DNA from: Methylophaga sp. OBS1
GTDB lineage: Bacteria > Pseudomonadota > Gammaproteobacteria > Nitrosococcales > Methylophagaceae
Direction: 5' to 3'
Assembly: GCF_026319365.1 (NCBI RefSeq)
Contig: NZ_JAPDMS010000001.1
Span: 1,180,456 to 1,244,455 of the forward strand
Length of the DNA stretch: 64,000 bases
Shown: positions 23,327-32,528 of the stretch, in pieces
Layout of the letters: each line of letters starts with the position of its first letter
Position numbering within the stretch: position 1 is the first letter of the stretch
Notes under the pieces: model-generated
What the model saw: only the letters and a program-made list of their open reading frames with translations
The model's database searches: none
Told to the model about the DNA's origin: nothing
Position numbers and translations under genes: made by a program

Positions 23327-24697
23327 TTAATAAAACTCAACGTAACGGTTGATTTCCCAATCGGAGACATGACGCATGTACTCCACCCATTCCATGTGTT
23401 TCAGTTCCAGGAATTCCTTGGCCAGTCCTTCACCCAAAGCACCTTTCACGACGTCGTCCTTTTCCAGTGCCAGCAAGGCCTCATGGAGGTTTTGCGGCAG
23501 GATGCCGATACCGTTTTGTTCCAGTTCGGCCGGTGTCATGTCGTAGAGGTTTGAGTCGTGACCTTTGCCTGGATCCAATTGGCGTTCCACGCCGTCCAGA
23601 CCGGCAGCAATGGCTGCTGCAGCAGTCAGATAAGGGTTGCAGGTGCCATCCGGCAGCCGCAGTTCGATGCGTCCGTAGGGGATACGCACCATGGTCGAAC
23701 GGTTGTTATTACCGTAAGAAATATAGGCTGGTGCCCAGGTCGCACCGGACAGGGAGCGGCCGACGACCAGACGTTTGTATGAGTTAACGGTAGGCGCTGC
23801 TATTGCAGTCAGTGCAGGAGCATGCTCCAGGATGCCAGCCATAAAGTGATAGGCCATTTTCGACAGGCCAAGACCATTGGGATCACTGTCATCATGGAAC
23901 AGACTCTTCTCACCATCACCAATCGACATATGCATGTGCATGCCATTGCCGGGGCGGTTACTGAACGGTTTCGACATGAAGGAGCAGATCATGCCCATTT
24001 CATTGGCGATTTCGCTGGCACCCATCTTGAACATAATGTAGTCATCAGCGCTCTTGAGGGCATCAGCGTAGGTGTAGTTGATTTCAAACTGACCATTCGC
24101 ATCCTCGTGGTCGATTTGATAGATATCGAGACCGACTTTCATCAAGGCTTCGGTCATTTTTTCGAGATACTCACCCTGGCGCTTTATACCTTTGTAGTCA
24201 TAGCAGGGTTTTTGCAGGGTGTCTGTTTCTTCCCATGGTTCAATCTTGCCGGTGACCGGGTCTTTCTTGAGCAGAGAGAATTCAGGTTCCAGGCCGGTAT
24301 AAAGAATCCAGCCTTTTTCTTCCAGGCGCTTGATCTGATTTTTCAGCACCACACGGCTGTCATGACCGTAAGGTTGTCCATTGACATGACCGTCGCAGAT
24401 GATGCGGGCATAGCCTGGCTGCCAGGGCAGCAAACTCAGGGTACTTAAATCACCCACCGCCATATAATCGGGACCATTAGGCGCAATGCCCATGCCCCAG
24501 ATAGCACCCCCGGCAAAGCCGGCACCATTAGTGGTAATGTCTTCCAGGTGTGAAGCAGGGACAGATTTAACCTTGGCGACACCGTGAATATCGACAAACT
24601 GAGCCAAGACGTATTTAACATCATTGTCTTTCAGAAACTTCTTGGCCTGCTCGATTTGGGCTGACTCCAGAAGTGTGTCGTTGTGTTCGTATTTCAT
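23327..24697 (-). CDS. gmaS: Gamma-glutamylmethylamide synthetase
   Basis: 456 residues from ATG 24695-24697 (AGGAAAGAG upstream); a longer frame to 24814 runs inside mgdD and is unlikely. It is a glutamine-synthetase relative: [21 protein letters not shown], the [12 protein letters not shown] and [11 protein letters not shown] ligands, [29 protein letters not shown]. GmaS ligates methylamine to glutamate with ATP, the first step of the NMG route. The gene lies between the mgd and mgs blocks of one operon. Distinguishing GmaS from GlnA-type proteins rests on this context and on the length. Confidence 0.93.
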   Translation of the reverse strand: MKYEHNDTLLESAQIEQAKKFLKDNDVKYVLAQFVDIHGVAKVKSVPASHLEDITTNGAGFAGGAIWGMGIAPNGPDYMAVGDLSTLSLLPWQPGYARIICDGHVNGQPYGHDSRVVLKNQIKRLEEKGWILYTGLEPEFSLLKKDPVTGKIEPWEETDTLQKPCYDYKGIKRQGEYLEKMTEALMKVGLDIYQIDHEDANGQFEINYTYADALKSADDYIMFKMGASEIANEMGMICSFMSKPFSNRPGNGMHMHMSIGDGEKSLFHDDSDPNGLGLSKMAYHFMAGILEHAPALTAIAAPTVNSYKRLVVGRSLSGATWAPAYISYGNNNRSTMVRIPYGRIELRLPDGTCNPYLTAAAAIAAGLDGVERQLDPGKGHDSNLYDMTPAELEQNGIGILPQNLHEALLALEKDDVVKGALGEGLAKEFLELKHMEWVEYMRHVSDWEINRYVEFY

Positions 24698-24735
24698 GAT
24701 CTCTTTCCTTCTGTTTATAAAAACAGCGTTGGTGA

Positions 24736-25404
24736 TTAAGTAAGCGAGTAATAAAAATTGAAACCGACCGGGCCGCCGCCCTGCTCTTCGATAATGCTGA
24801 GCAGGGTTTTCCACAAATAAGGTCCGAAGGTTCCGTCACACCAGATGCGATAAACAGATTGGCCGTTGAGCGTCTGCTTCAGCAGCGTTGCTGACACACC
24901 GGCGATGACAGTCATGACCAGACGATTTTCTGCCAGGGTCGCGCCGTCCAGATCGATGGCACACACTTCAGAAAACAGGGCTAGGGTCAGCTCACCGCTG
25001 ACAATAAATGCCGCGTCATTGCGCATCACTTTATGCACACCGCCCTCATTCACGGCGGTGTCGTTGAGCATCCGGGCAAGGTCGTTTTCCGGCCGGTCTT
25101 CCAGCAGAAACTCGGTATTACCCAAACGCATCACCAGACTGCCGTTGTCCTGTGGCGTCCAGCTGTTAGTGGTTTCAGGCAGCTTGATTCCCGCTGTCTG
25201 CAACCAGTTGGCAGCCTGTGGTCCTTTCACACCAAAACGATTGAGATTGCTGACATCGCAGATACTCAAGGTCTTGCTGCGTGAGGCTTCCACATCGGCT
25301 GCATCAAAGCTCAATGCAGTCTCCATGCCATTGACTTCCCCGCTGACCGGCTTCCTTAATGCGTGAGCAAAGGCCACCGGACTCATTAATACGGCGTCTT
25401 GCAT
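24736..25404 (-). CDS. mgdD: N-methylglutamate dehydrogenase, SoxG-like subunit
   Basis: 222 residues, similar to the gamma subunit of heterotetrameric sarcosine oxidase. It has the folate-binding-type pattern [38 protein letters not shown] and FTL/FYYSLT ends. The role in the complex is structural and folate-linked. It starts 2 bp after the mgdC stop. Confidence 0.88.
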   Translation of the reverse strand: MQDAVLMSPVAFAHALRKPVSGEVNGMETALSFDAADVEASRSKTLSICDVSNLNRFGVKGPQAANWLQTAGIKLPETTNSWTPQDNGSLVMRLGNTEFLLEDRPENDLARMLNDTAVNEGGVHKVMRNDAAFIVSGELTLALFSEVCAIDLDGATLAENRLVMTVIAGVSATLLKQTLNGQSVYRIWCDGTFGPYLWKTLLSIIEEQGGGPVGFNFYYSLT

Positions 25405-25406
25405 GA

Positions 25407-28319
25407 TTACTCTCCTCTACTCTCTAAAAGGTGGAAAAACGGTGCATTGCAGGCGGTCGCCGATACCATCGCACCGGAGTCGGTACGGATCTGGAAACGG
25501 GCGCCGTCATGGCTCTGTTCAGGCGGCACAAAGGCAAAGCCGATGTGACGATCAAGATAGCCGCTGTAGGAAATACTGGTGACTCGTCCAGCAATACGGC
25601 TTGCACTATCAATGACCAGGTTGCACTCATTTGGCATCTCGCCGTTGAAGCCCGGATCCAGTACAAAAGTGGTCAGCTTCTTGTTAAGCGGCTTTTTCTC
25701 CAGGATTTTCAGGCTGCGCTGACCGATGAAGAACGGTTTATCCATCGCCACCAGAGATTCAGAATGCGCTTCAAACGGGTTGGTCAGACCATCGGTATCG
25801 TGACTCACCAGGTGATGCCCCATCTCCAGACGCAGCAGACGCTGGGCATCGGTTCCGAATGGGCGTATGCCTGATGATTTACCGGCTTCCATCAGTGCTT
25901 TCCAGACATGCAGACCGGCTCTGTAGGGCACATGGATTTCGAAGGCGAGATCCGCAACAAAGCTGACACGCATCACGCGGGCATCGACACCGGCCACTTT
26001 TCCGGTACGGAACGCGCCTTTACCCATGCCGGCTTCAGACACATCAATCTCGGTCAGCGCCGCCACGACATCACGGGATTTGGGACCAGCGACAGTCATC
26101 GCTGCCATTGCACCGGTCAGGTTGACCAGCGTGACCTGCATCTTCCACAGCTGAACGTAGCGCTGCATTTCACGGTAAACGGTCGCGGCATTGGATGAGT
26201 TGGTGGAGACATAAAACTGGTCTTCCGCCATTCTCACCGCGACACCATCGTCACTGACCACACCGGCTTCATCGAGCAGCATGGCAATGCGACTGCCACC
26301 GACTTTTTGATCGGCAAACTTACCGGTGTAAAAACGTTCCAGGAAGGCGCCGGCATCGCTGCCGAAGACCTCGATTTTGCCTAGGGTGCTGCCGTCGATC
26401 ATGCCCACGCTCTCGCGTACCGCCAGCGTTTCCTGCTGTACCGCCTCACTGGCAGTCAGACCGGAACCGGCCGGCGCATAATAGGCCGGACGCATCCAGA
26501 CACCGGCTTCCATCATTTCACCGCCGTGATCCACATGCCACTGGTGCATCGCGGTATAGCGATGAGGATGGAAACCACGTCCACCCAGGTGACCAATCGG
26601 GGTCGGATGGAAGAATGGACGTGCAGTCGTAGTGCCGATTTTTTCTACCGGCAGCTGACGGATACGAGCCAGGATCCGGATGGCATTCATATTGGAATGC
26701 TTGCCCTGGCTCGGGCCCATGCCAACCGTGGTAAAGCGTTTCATCAATTCGATATTGTCGAAACCTTCTTTGGCGGCATTGATAAAGTCCTTAACCTGGA
26801 TATCCTCGTCAAAATCAACAAAGTTCTTGCCTTTGGGATGGTTGACGATGGGATAAGGATGGCTGGGACGGTTGACCGATGCGGCTTTAAAGCGCTCCAG
26901 CTGGACCACTTTACCCAGGTAATTAGCGGCTTCCGTCGCGGCACGGCGGCCATCCTGCTGACGTGATTTCAAATCAAACACGCCGTTGACCTTACCGGCA
27001 GCAAATACGCCTTCAGGCAGCTGGGCCGGGACGAACTGTTCGACATCATAGTCGTAGCCCATTTTGGTACCAGCCTGGTACAGCAGCGCGGCAGCCGGTG
27101 CCCAGCCGGCACTCATAGCAACGCCATCACAACTCAGACGCACACTGCGGCTGGTATCAGCTTCAGCGGTGTTTTCGTTATAAGGACAGACCACCACCTC
27201 TTTCACGCCCAGCTTGTCACCAGTGGGCACGGCTTCATAAATGCAGCTGCCTTTATGCACGCTGATGCCACTGTCTTTGACCTTTTGAGTCAACTCCTGA
27301 CCGGCACCACTGATGCGCATATCGATGACGGCAACGACTTCAACACCGACCGAGGCCAGATCCAGTGCCGTGCGGTAGCCATGATCATTGGCTGTCACAA
27401 CCACACCTTTATCAAATGGCTTGACCGCATAACGATGCACCAGCCGCTGAGCAGCGCTGCCCAGCATCACGCCTGGCAGATCGTTGTAGCGGAACACGGG
27501 GGGTTGCTCGAATACGCCGGTTGCCACAATCACAGATTGTGCGCGCACCTTGGTGATACCGCTTTTTTCGACAATCGGCACCAGGTGGTCAGTGTAATAA
27601 CCACCGGCATAAGCATCGGTAATCAGGCGGATATTGCTGTTGGCTTCGACTTCACTCAGCAGCGTATTCAGTGTGTCAGCAGAAGTCTGATCACCGGCAT
27701 AGTCATAGCTCAGACTGCCGCCTGCCTGGCGGTTCTCATCCACCAGAATCACACTCAGGCCTTCTGCTGCCGCAGTCAGGGCCGCTGACAGACCGGATGC
27801 ACCGGCACCGACTACCAGCACATCACAATGCGCATGGCGTTTAGGACGGATATTGCGCGGGTAGTTAGAGTTAACCTCGCCCAGTCCGGCTGCTTTACGG
27901 ATTTTGTCTTCCCAGAACGGGAACATCCGTTTGGGTTTATAAAAGGTTTTGTAATAGAAGCCGACCGGCAAAAACGGTGACAAGTAATCGATATACTTGT
28001 TCTTATCTTTGATAACGCCGCCATCGGTATTGACCGCTTTCAAGGTCATACCATGGCTGACCGGCCAGACATCAGCGCGAATATTGGTGTCTTCACCATC
28101 GGTCATCAGCGCGTTGACATCATGATTGGCAAAACTCAACAGACCACGGGCACGGTGATACTTGAAGCTGCGGCCCAAAACCTGAATACCATTGGCCCAC
28201 AGTGCACTGCTGATGGTGTCACCCTCGTAACCCTGTACCTGCTGACCTTCGTATTCAAACGTCAGGGGCTTGTCGCGGTTGATCCACTCGCCTCTTTTCT
28301 TTGCAATTCGACGGGTCAT
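25407..28319 (-). CDS. mgdC: N-methylglutamate dehydrogenase, large SoxA-like subunit
   Basis: 970 residues, matching the alpha subunit of heterotetrameric sarcosine oxidase. The N-terminal part (about 1-110) is a ferredoxin-like Fer2_4 fold. Then comes a NAD/FAD Rossmann domain (about 160-500) with CDVLVVGAGASGLSAALTAA and VVTANDHGYRTALDLA, and a GcvT-like folate domain in the C-terminal half (about 590-960; GMIDGSTLGKIEVFG, LRLEMGHHLVSHDTDG). The complex oxidises N-methylglutamate to glutamate, passing the methyl as formaldehyde or onto tetrahydrofolate. ATGA overlap with mgdB. Confidence 0.93.
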   Translation of the reverse strand: MTRRIAKKRGEWINRDKPLTFEYEGQQVQGYEGDTISSALWANGIQVLGRSFKYHRARGLLSFANHDVNALMTDGEDTNIRADVWPVSHGMTLKAVNTDGGVIKDKNKYIDYLSPFLPVGFYYKTFYKPKRMFPFWEDKIRKAAGLGEVNSNYPRNIRPKRHAHCDVLVVGAGASGLSAALTAAAEGLSVILVDENRQAGGSLSYDYAGDQTSADTLNTLLSEVEANSNIRLITDAYAGGYYTDHLVPIVEKSGITKVRAQSVIVATGVFEQPPVFRYNDLPGVMLGSAAQRLVHRYAVKPFDKGVVVTANDHGYRTALDLASVGVEVVAVIDMRISGAGQELTQKVKDSGISVHKGSCIYEAVPTGDKLGVKEVVVCPYNENTAEADTSRSVRLSCDGVAMSAGWAPAAALLYQAGTKMGYDYDVEQFVPAQLPEGVFAAGKVNGVFDLKSRQQDGRRAATEAANYLGKVVQLERFKAASVNRPSHPYPIVNHPKGKNFVDFDEDIQVKDFINAAKEGFDNIELMKRFTTVGMGPSQGKHSNMNAIRILARIRQLPVEKIGTTTARPFFHPTPIGHLGGRGFHPHRYTAMHQWHVDHGGEMMEAGVWMRPAYYAPAGSGLTASEAVQQETLAVRESVGMIDGSTLGKIEVFGSDAGAFLERFYTGKFADQKVGGSRIAMLLDEAGVVSDDGVAVRMAEDQFYVSTNSSNAATVYREMQRYVQLWKMQVTLVNLTGAMAAMTVAGPKSRDVVAALTEIDVSEAGMGKGAFRTGKVAGVDARVMRVSFVADLAFEIHVPYRAGLHVWKALMEAGKSSGIRPFGTDAQRLLRLEMGHHLVSHDTDGLTNPFEAHSESLVAMDKPFFIGQRSLKILEKKPLNKKLTTFVLDPGFNGEMPNECNLVIDSASRIAGRVTSISYSGYLDRHIGFAFVPPEQSHDGARFQIRTDSGAMVSATACNAPFFHLLESRGE

Positions 28320-28579
28320 TTTGCTTCCTCCTGACCGGCAATGTAGGTACGGACGACTTTGTCAGCCATCGTGTCGCGTTCGGCAATAAACCAGGTGCCG
28401 CTGGGCCCGTGGTACCACCATTCCTTTTTCACACCGGGTGCACCATGACGGTAGTGCACGTAGGCAGCCCATTCCTTGTCGCTGCAGGTGTCGGGATTCG
28501 GCATATCACGGTACTCACCGCCGTAGGTGAATTCGCTGAGAGGCCGGATGCCGTTGATTGGACATTGAAGTAATTTCAT
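28316..28579 (-). CDS. mgdB: N-methylglutamate dehydrogenase, small SoxD-like subunit
   Basis: 87 residues, the size of the delta subunit of sarcosine oxidase. Family residues are visible: CPINGIRPLSEFTYGGEY, then WAAYVHYRHGAPGVKKEWWYHGPSGTWF. The Cys near the N-terminus and a His later are part of the metal-binding site in the family. It overlaps mgdC by 4 bp and follows mgdA by 14 bp. Confidence 0.92.
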   Translation of the reverse strand: MKLLQCPINGIRPLSEFTYGGEYRDMPNPDTCSDKEWAAYVHYRHGAPGVKKEWWYHGPSGTWFIAERDTMADKVVRTYIAGQEEAK

Positions 28580-28593
28580 GGTGTGTTTCTCAC

Positions 28594-29835
28594 TTAGTGT
28601 CCGACCGAGGCTGCACCTTTTTCACCGGTCAGCTCGTAGTCTTCAAAACGGGATAAACGGAAAGGCTGGATCAGATCCGGGGCCGCATCACGGGCGATGG
28701 TCTCGGCCATCGTCTTACCGCTGATAGGTGTTGCCTTAAAGCCCCAGGTACCCCAGCCGGCGTCGAGATAGAAACCTTCCACCGGGGTTTTCCCCATCAC
28801 CGGCGCAAAGTCCGGGGTCAGATCGGCCATGCCGGCCCACTGACGAACCACTTTGACGTTGGACAGGAACGGGAACATATCGACGATGTGCGAAGTGAGG
28901 CCCTCGACGAAATCCAGTGAACTGCGGGTTGAATGCACTTCATAAGGATCCAGCGAAGACCCCATGACCAGCTCACCACGGGATGACTGGCTGACATAAA
29001 CATGCAGGCTGCCGGACACCAGGATGGTATCGAGCCAGGGTTTCATCGGCTCACTGACGCAGGCTTGCAGTGGGTGAATCACAATCGGGGTATCGATATC
29101 GACCATGTCGGTAATACGCGGTGTAAAACCGGCAACGGCAGACAAAACCCGGTTAGTTTCGATGTAACCCTTACTGGAATTGACGCCGACGACCTTGCCG
29201 CTTTTCACATCGATACCGGTGACTTCGGTCATCTGAAATATTTCCACACCCATACGATCGGCTTCTTTGGCATAGCCCCAGGCCACAGCATCATGACGCG
29301 CCACTGAACCGGGTGCGTGATACAGCGCGCCCATAATGGGCGCCTGACCACTACATTGAATATCCAGCTGAGGACAGGCTTTGGAGATTTCATCCGGACC
29401 GACCACATAGCTCTCCACACCAACATGTTTATTCACTTCGGCACGCCAGCGCATGGTGCGCATCGCGGATTCGGTGTGCGCCAGTGTGAAGTGACCGCGG
29501 GTGGAGTAAAACAGGTTGAGGTCCAGCTCTTCCGACAGGTCCTCATACATTTTGACGCTGGCGTCATAGAAGTTGACGCCTTCCGGTGTCAGGTAATTGG
29601 AACGGACGATCGTGGTGTTCCGGCCCGTATTGCCACCACCGATATAGCCTTTTTCCAGCACGGCGACATTGGTGATGCCGTAATCTTTGGCCAGGTAGTA
29701 AGCGGCAGCGAGGCCATGACCACCACCGCCGATGATGACGGCATCGTAGCTTTTCTTGGGCTGCGTGCAGTCCCGAAAAAACCGTGGTGCCGGATGTTCT
29801 TTGCTAAGACCGTATTTCAAAAGTCCTAATGGCAT
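28594..29835 (-). CDS. mgdA: N-methylglutamate dehydrogenase, SoxB-like FAD subunit
   Basis: 413 residues, a D-amino-acid-oxidase-type flavoprotein. The dinucleotide motif is YDAVIIGGGGHGLAAAYYLA, with a later GYIGGGNTGRNTTIVRSNY and PVMGKTPVEGFYLDAGWGTWGFK. This subunit carries the FAD that oxidises the N-methyl group. It is the first gene of the operon, 243 bp from the divergent XRE-cupin regulator. The gap has an inverted repeat for each likely regulator. Confidence 0.93.
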   Translation of the reverse strand: MPLGLLKYGLSKEHPAPRFFRDCTQPKKSYDAVIIGGGGHGLAAAYYLAKDYGITNVAVLEKGYIGGGNTGRNTTIVRSNYLTPEGVNFYDASVKMYEDLSEELDLNLFYSTRGHFTLAHTESAMRTMRWRAEVNKHVGVESYVVGPDEISKACPQLDIQCSGQAPIMGALYHAPGSVARHDAVAWGYAKEADRMGVEIFQMTEVTGIDVKSGKVVGVNSSKGYIETNRVLSAVAGFTPRITDMVDIDTPIVIHPLQACVSEPMKPWLDTILVSGSLHVYVSQSSRGELVMGSSLDPYEVHSTRSSLDFVEGLTSHIVDMFPFLSNVKVVRQWAGMADLTPDFAPVMGKTPVEGFYLDAGWGTWGFKATPISGKTMAETIARDAAPDLIQPFRLSRFEDYELTGEKGAASVGH

Positions 29836-29866
29836 TCTTTACCTCCACTGCCGTGGTGCTGGCTTC

Positions 29867-29882
29867 TACTACTTAAGAAGTA
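29867..29882. promoter_or_regulatory. 7-2-7 inverted repeat ahead of mgdA
   Basis: TACTACT-TA-AGAAGTA matches the heptamer pattern of the NarL-type sites elsewhere in the window. However, it sits only 32 bp from the mgdA ATG, and no -35/-10 pair follows at the usual 14 bp. It may act differently (for example as a repressor site) or be fortuitous. Confidence 0.4.
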
Positions 29883-29913
29883 GACTGCGGCTACCACCTT
29901 TTTAGTAAACATT

Positions 29914-29930
29914 GTTTCACTGGATGAAAC
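29914..29930. promoter_or_regulatory. Inverted repeat, candidate operator of the XRE-cupin regulator
   Basis: Perfect 6-bp arms GTTTCA (29914-29919) and TGAAAC (29925-29930) with a 5-bp spacer. It lies between the divergent mgdA and regulator genes. Confidence 0.5.
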
Positions 29931-29971
29931 TTGATTTCCATTTACGCATGACTGATTTTTGATGTCAATAC

Positions 29972-30000
29972 TTGCAGTAAACTTTTTTTCATATAATGAA
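29972..30000 (+). promoter_or_regulatory. Promoter and second inverted repeat ahead of the XRE-cupin gene
   Basis: A consensus -10 TATAAT is at 29992-29997. It is embedded in TTCAT-ATA-ATGAA (29988-30000), which repeats the TTCA/TGAA theme of the operator at 29914. The nearest -35-like TTGCAG (29972-29977) is only 14 bp upstream, shorter than normal. A site over the -10 would fit autorepression. Confidence 0.4.
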
Positions 30001-30078
30001 TCTTTGAATGGTCTGATGCCCGGAAACTGGGTTATAATCAAAGCCCTGAACAAGGCATACGACGGAGTATTTTCAGGC

Positions 30079-30714
30079 GTGAACAACAAAGAATCGCTCA
30101 CCACAGGGACGACCGGCCATTCACTGGATAAACATCTGGGCAATACTTTGCGCCACTTGCGGATGGAGAACGGTCTGACCATTGCCGAAGTCAGTAAGCG
30201 GGCTAATGTCAGCCGCGGCATGTTGAGCAAAATCGAAAACGGTCTCACGTCACCCAGCCTCGAAAAACTGGAACATCTGGCTAACGCCCTGGGCGTTACC
30301 CTCTCCCGCCTGTTTCATGACTACGACACGCCCAAGGCCGGGGCGCAGTACGTTCCCCATGGCGAGGGCATGGAAGTCGTGCGTCGCGGCACTAAAAGCG
30401 GCCACACCTATCATCTGCTGGCCTACGACACGGGCCCGAAAAAGCTGTTTGAACCGTTCCTGATTTCGCTCGATGAAGACAGCGAAGTGTTTGACCCTTT
30501 CGAGCACGCCGGTACCGAATTCATTTATATGCTGGAAGGCAAGCTGGAATACTCTGTGGGTGACAAGCTCTATATTCTTGAGCCCGGTGATTCGCTGACA
30601 TTTGATGCCGAACAGCCGCATCGACCGATGGCCAAGCTGGACATGCCGATCCGCTACCTGGCTATCATCTACTACGACAGCCTCGACGACTTTGAGGGCG
30701 ACCAACACGGTTAA
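30079..30714 (+). CDS. XRE-family regulator with C-terminal cupin
   Basis: 211 residues from a GTG at 30079-30081 with GGAG upstream; an ATG at 29959 would precede the likely promoter. An HTH_3 domain (about 18-75) reads LRHLRMENGLTIAEVSKRANVSRGMLSKIENG. The cupin domain (about 125-195) has HAGTEFIYMLEGKLEYSVGD and LEPGDSLTFDAEQPHRP, a sensor for a small ligand in this family. It is divergent from the mgd operon, so it most likely controls NMG-pathway expression in response to an amine or amino acid. It converges with the globin gene with a 4-bp overlap. Confidence 0.9.
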   Translation: MNNKESLTTGTTGHSLDKHLGNTLRHLRMENGLTIAEVSKRANVSRGMLSKIENGLTSPSLEKLEHLANALGVTLSRLFHDYDTPKAGAQYVPHGEGMEVVRRGTKSGHTYHLLAYDTGPKKLFEPFLISLDEDSEVFDPFEHAGTEFIYMLEGKLEYSVGDKLYILEPGDSLTFDAEQPHRPMAKLDMPIRYLAIIYYDSLDDFEGDQHG

Positions 30715-31133
30715 GTTTGAGCCTGGGCTGATTGGCGAACCAGAATTGCTGCCATATCAGTAAAGCTCTGCATTAATTGCTGTTTGAGATTCGGGCTATA
30801 GTTCAGTTTGTCCATAGCCATAGACATACTGGTCAGCCAGGCCTGACTGACACTGTCATCGATATGCACATGCGCATGAATCTGTCGTACGTTGGAGTGC
30901 CCCCATTTCTCAGCGTAAAGCTTGGGGCCACCGAATAAACCGGAGAAGAAATTGAACTGCTCCATTCGGGCATGGGCCATCCCATGACCACGCAGATGCA
31001 ACAGATAAACAGGCTTACCGACCTCTGTCGTTTCCAGAATATTACAGAAAGTCTCAACCAGCCGCTCAACGCCCTCGGCGCCACCAATCTGTCGGTAAAT
31101 ACTTTCACGAGGTTTTGTCATCGCTTGCTGCAT
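30711..31133 (-). CDS. Truncated (2/2) globin, group II-like
   Basis: 140 residues. It opens YRQIGGAEGVERLVETFC, the group-II start. The middle carries FNFFSGLFGGPKLYAEKWGHSNVRQIHAHVHID, where the Trp, Gly and distal-helix residues and the proximal His region (HAHVHI) lie. Truncated globins bind O2 or NO and act in detoxification or O2 handling. GGGGGTAAGC precedes the ATG. A NarL-type promoter with a good -10 (TAAAAT) drives it, which ties it to the same regulon as dmmDABC, whose oxygenase needs O2. Confidence 0.88.
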   Translation of the reverse strand: MQQAMTKPRESIYRQIGGAEGVERLVETFCNILETTEVGKPVYLLHLRGHGMAHARMEQFNFFSGLFGGPKLYAEKWGHSNVRQIHAHVHIDDSVSQAWLTSMSMAMDKLNYSPNLKQQLMQSFTDMAAILVRQSAQAQT

Positions 31134-31171
31134 GCTTACCCCCTAACCACTCAGCAACCATCAATAAAATG

Positions 31172-31230
31172 ATTTTAGTGAGGGGCAAGAGACGGTGAAA
31201 TACCGATGAGTGTGTACTCCCAAAGAGGTA
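31172..31230 (-). promoter_or_regulatory. NarL-type activator site plus promoter for the globin gene (P4)
   Basis: The site at 31215-31230 reads TACCTCT-N2-GGGAGTA on the minus strand. Then come 14 bp, TTTCAC (31200-31195), 17 bp and TAAAAT (31177-31172). On the opposite strand toward the BLUF gene, no hexamers occur at this spacing. Confidence 0.7.
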
Positions 31231-31305
31231 TATCCGTTACCGCAGCGTGTTTTCACAATGTGACAAACCTGTGTTAACGTCCTACAAAAAAGCGTGGAAT
31301 TGGCT

Positions 31306-32523
31306 ATGTCATTAAGCCTGTTGGTCTATCGAAGTCGTTCAACCAACCAACTAAAGAAAGATAAAGTTGTGGCGATGTCAAAGCACTTCGCCGACAGAAA
31401 TCGTCATCGCGATATCACCGGTATGCTGGTGTTTGATGGTGAATTTTTTTTGCAGGTGCTGGAGGGACCCAGGCAAAGGGTGAGCGCTTTATATGAACTG
31501 ATTCAGACCGATCCCAGACATGATGAAGTCGTCACCGTGCTCGAAGAACCCATATACAGACGCACTTTTGATGACTGGGGACTGGGATTTATCGTCATCA
31601 ATGATGAGGGTGGTAAGCAAATCATCTCCAGTGACCTCGAGTTTGACGATCAACTCCACAGACTGGGTCTCGATAACCTGGAACGGGTCGATGCAACACG
31701 CGCTTCCTTGATCATTGATGCCTTTGCCAAGGGCCGCTGGCGCGACTCCTATAATATCCCCTCAAGAAAACTCTATGACGATCTTAACGGCATCGTGGTA
31801 AGGCCGAATGAGAAGGCAGTACCTATCGGAAACTACCCGGTTAATTTTGCTTTCCAGCCTATCGTTAACCCCATCAGTAAACTGGTGACTTCTGCTGAGG
31901 CGCTGCTCAGGGGGCCAAATAGTGAATCCCCCCTCTCTATCCTGTCTCAATATAGTGGCATCGATTTGTATCGATTCGACCTGGAATCTAAACAATACGC
32001 ACTGCAAATTGCAGCAGATATGGGCCTGCCCTGCCGGATTTCACTCAACCTGTTGCCGATGTCACTGATTATGGTGCCGGATGCTGTGGATTTTCTGCTG
32101 GATACGATAGAAAGACTGGGGCTTTCCAGTGAGCAGATTGTGGTGGAAATCACCGAAGAAGAGGCTATCACTAATTACGATGCCTTTTTCGGTGCCATTA
32201 CCCGCTTACGCGGTGCTGGTATCAAAGTAGCGATAGATGACTTCGGTGCCGGCTATGCCGGCCTCTCATTGCTCGCTGAATTTCAACCAGACAAAGTCAA
32301 AATAGATCGCAAACTGATCCAGGGCATTCAAACCAATGGCCCCAGACAAGCTATTGTGAGAGCGATTATTGAGTGTTGTTACTCTCTGGGGATCTCGGTC
32401 ATTGCTGAAGGCGTGGAAGAAGCCGCTGAAGTTCAGTGGTTACTGGCAGCGGGCGTCAGTAAATTTCAGGGCTTTTACTTTGCACGCCCCTCTCTTAACA
32501 GTTTCCCACAAATCAACTGGTAA
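31306..32523 (+). CDS. BLUF photoreceptor with EAL c-di-GMP phosphodiesterase domain
   Basis: 405 residues from ATG 31306-31308; an upstream in-frame GTG at 31294 is less likely. BLUF domain (about 1-92): the flavin-contacting Tyr in SLLVYRSRS, the Asn in RNRHRDITGM and the Gln in FFLQVLEG are all present. EAL domain (about 165-400): AEALLRG, EITEEEA, IDDFGAGYAGLSLL, VKIDRKLI, EGVEEAAE and QGFYFARP, so the phosphodiesterase should be active. It couples blue light to c-di-GMP breakdown. It is divergent from the globin gene. Confidence 0.93.
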   Translation: MSLSLLVYRSRSTNQLKKDKVVAMSKHFADRNRHRDITGMLVFDGEFFLQVLEGPRQRVSALYELIQTDPRHDEVVTVLEEPIYRRTFDDWGLGFIVINDEGGKQIISSDLEFDDQLHRLGLDNLERVDATRASLIIDAFAKGRWRDSYNIPSRKLYDDLNGIVVRPNEKAVPIGNYPVNFAFQPIVNPISKLVTSAEALLRGPNSESPLSILSQYSGIDLYRFDLESKQYALQIAADMGLPCRISLNLLPMSLIMVPDAVDFLLDTIERLGLSSEQIVVEITEEEAITNYDAFFGAITRLRGAGIKVAIDDFGAGYAGLSLLAEFQPDKVKIDRKLIQGIQTNGPRQAIVRAIIECCYSLGISVIAEGVEEAAEVQWLLAAGVSKFQGFYFARPSLNSFPQINW

Positions 32524-32528
32524 AACAC

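Noticed and set aside
24698..24814. N-terminal extension of GmaS by 39 residues
   Set aside because: It overlaps mgdD, has no ribosome site, and the family start is the later ATG.
31215..31306. A second regulon promoter toward the BLUF-EAL gene from the same site
   Set aside because: The 14/17-bp layout gives GCGTGT and CCTGTG, which are not promoter hexamers.
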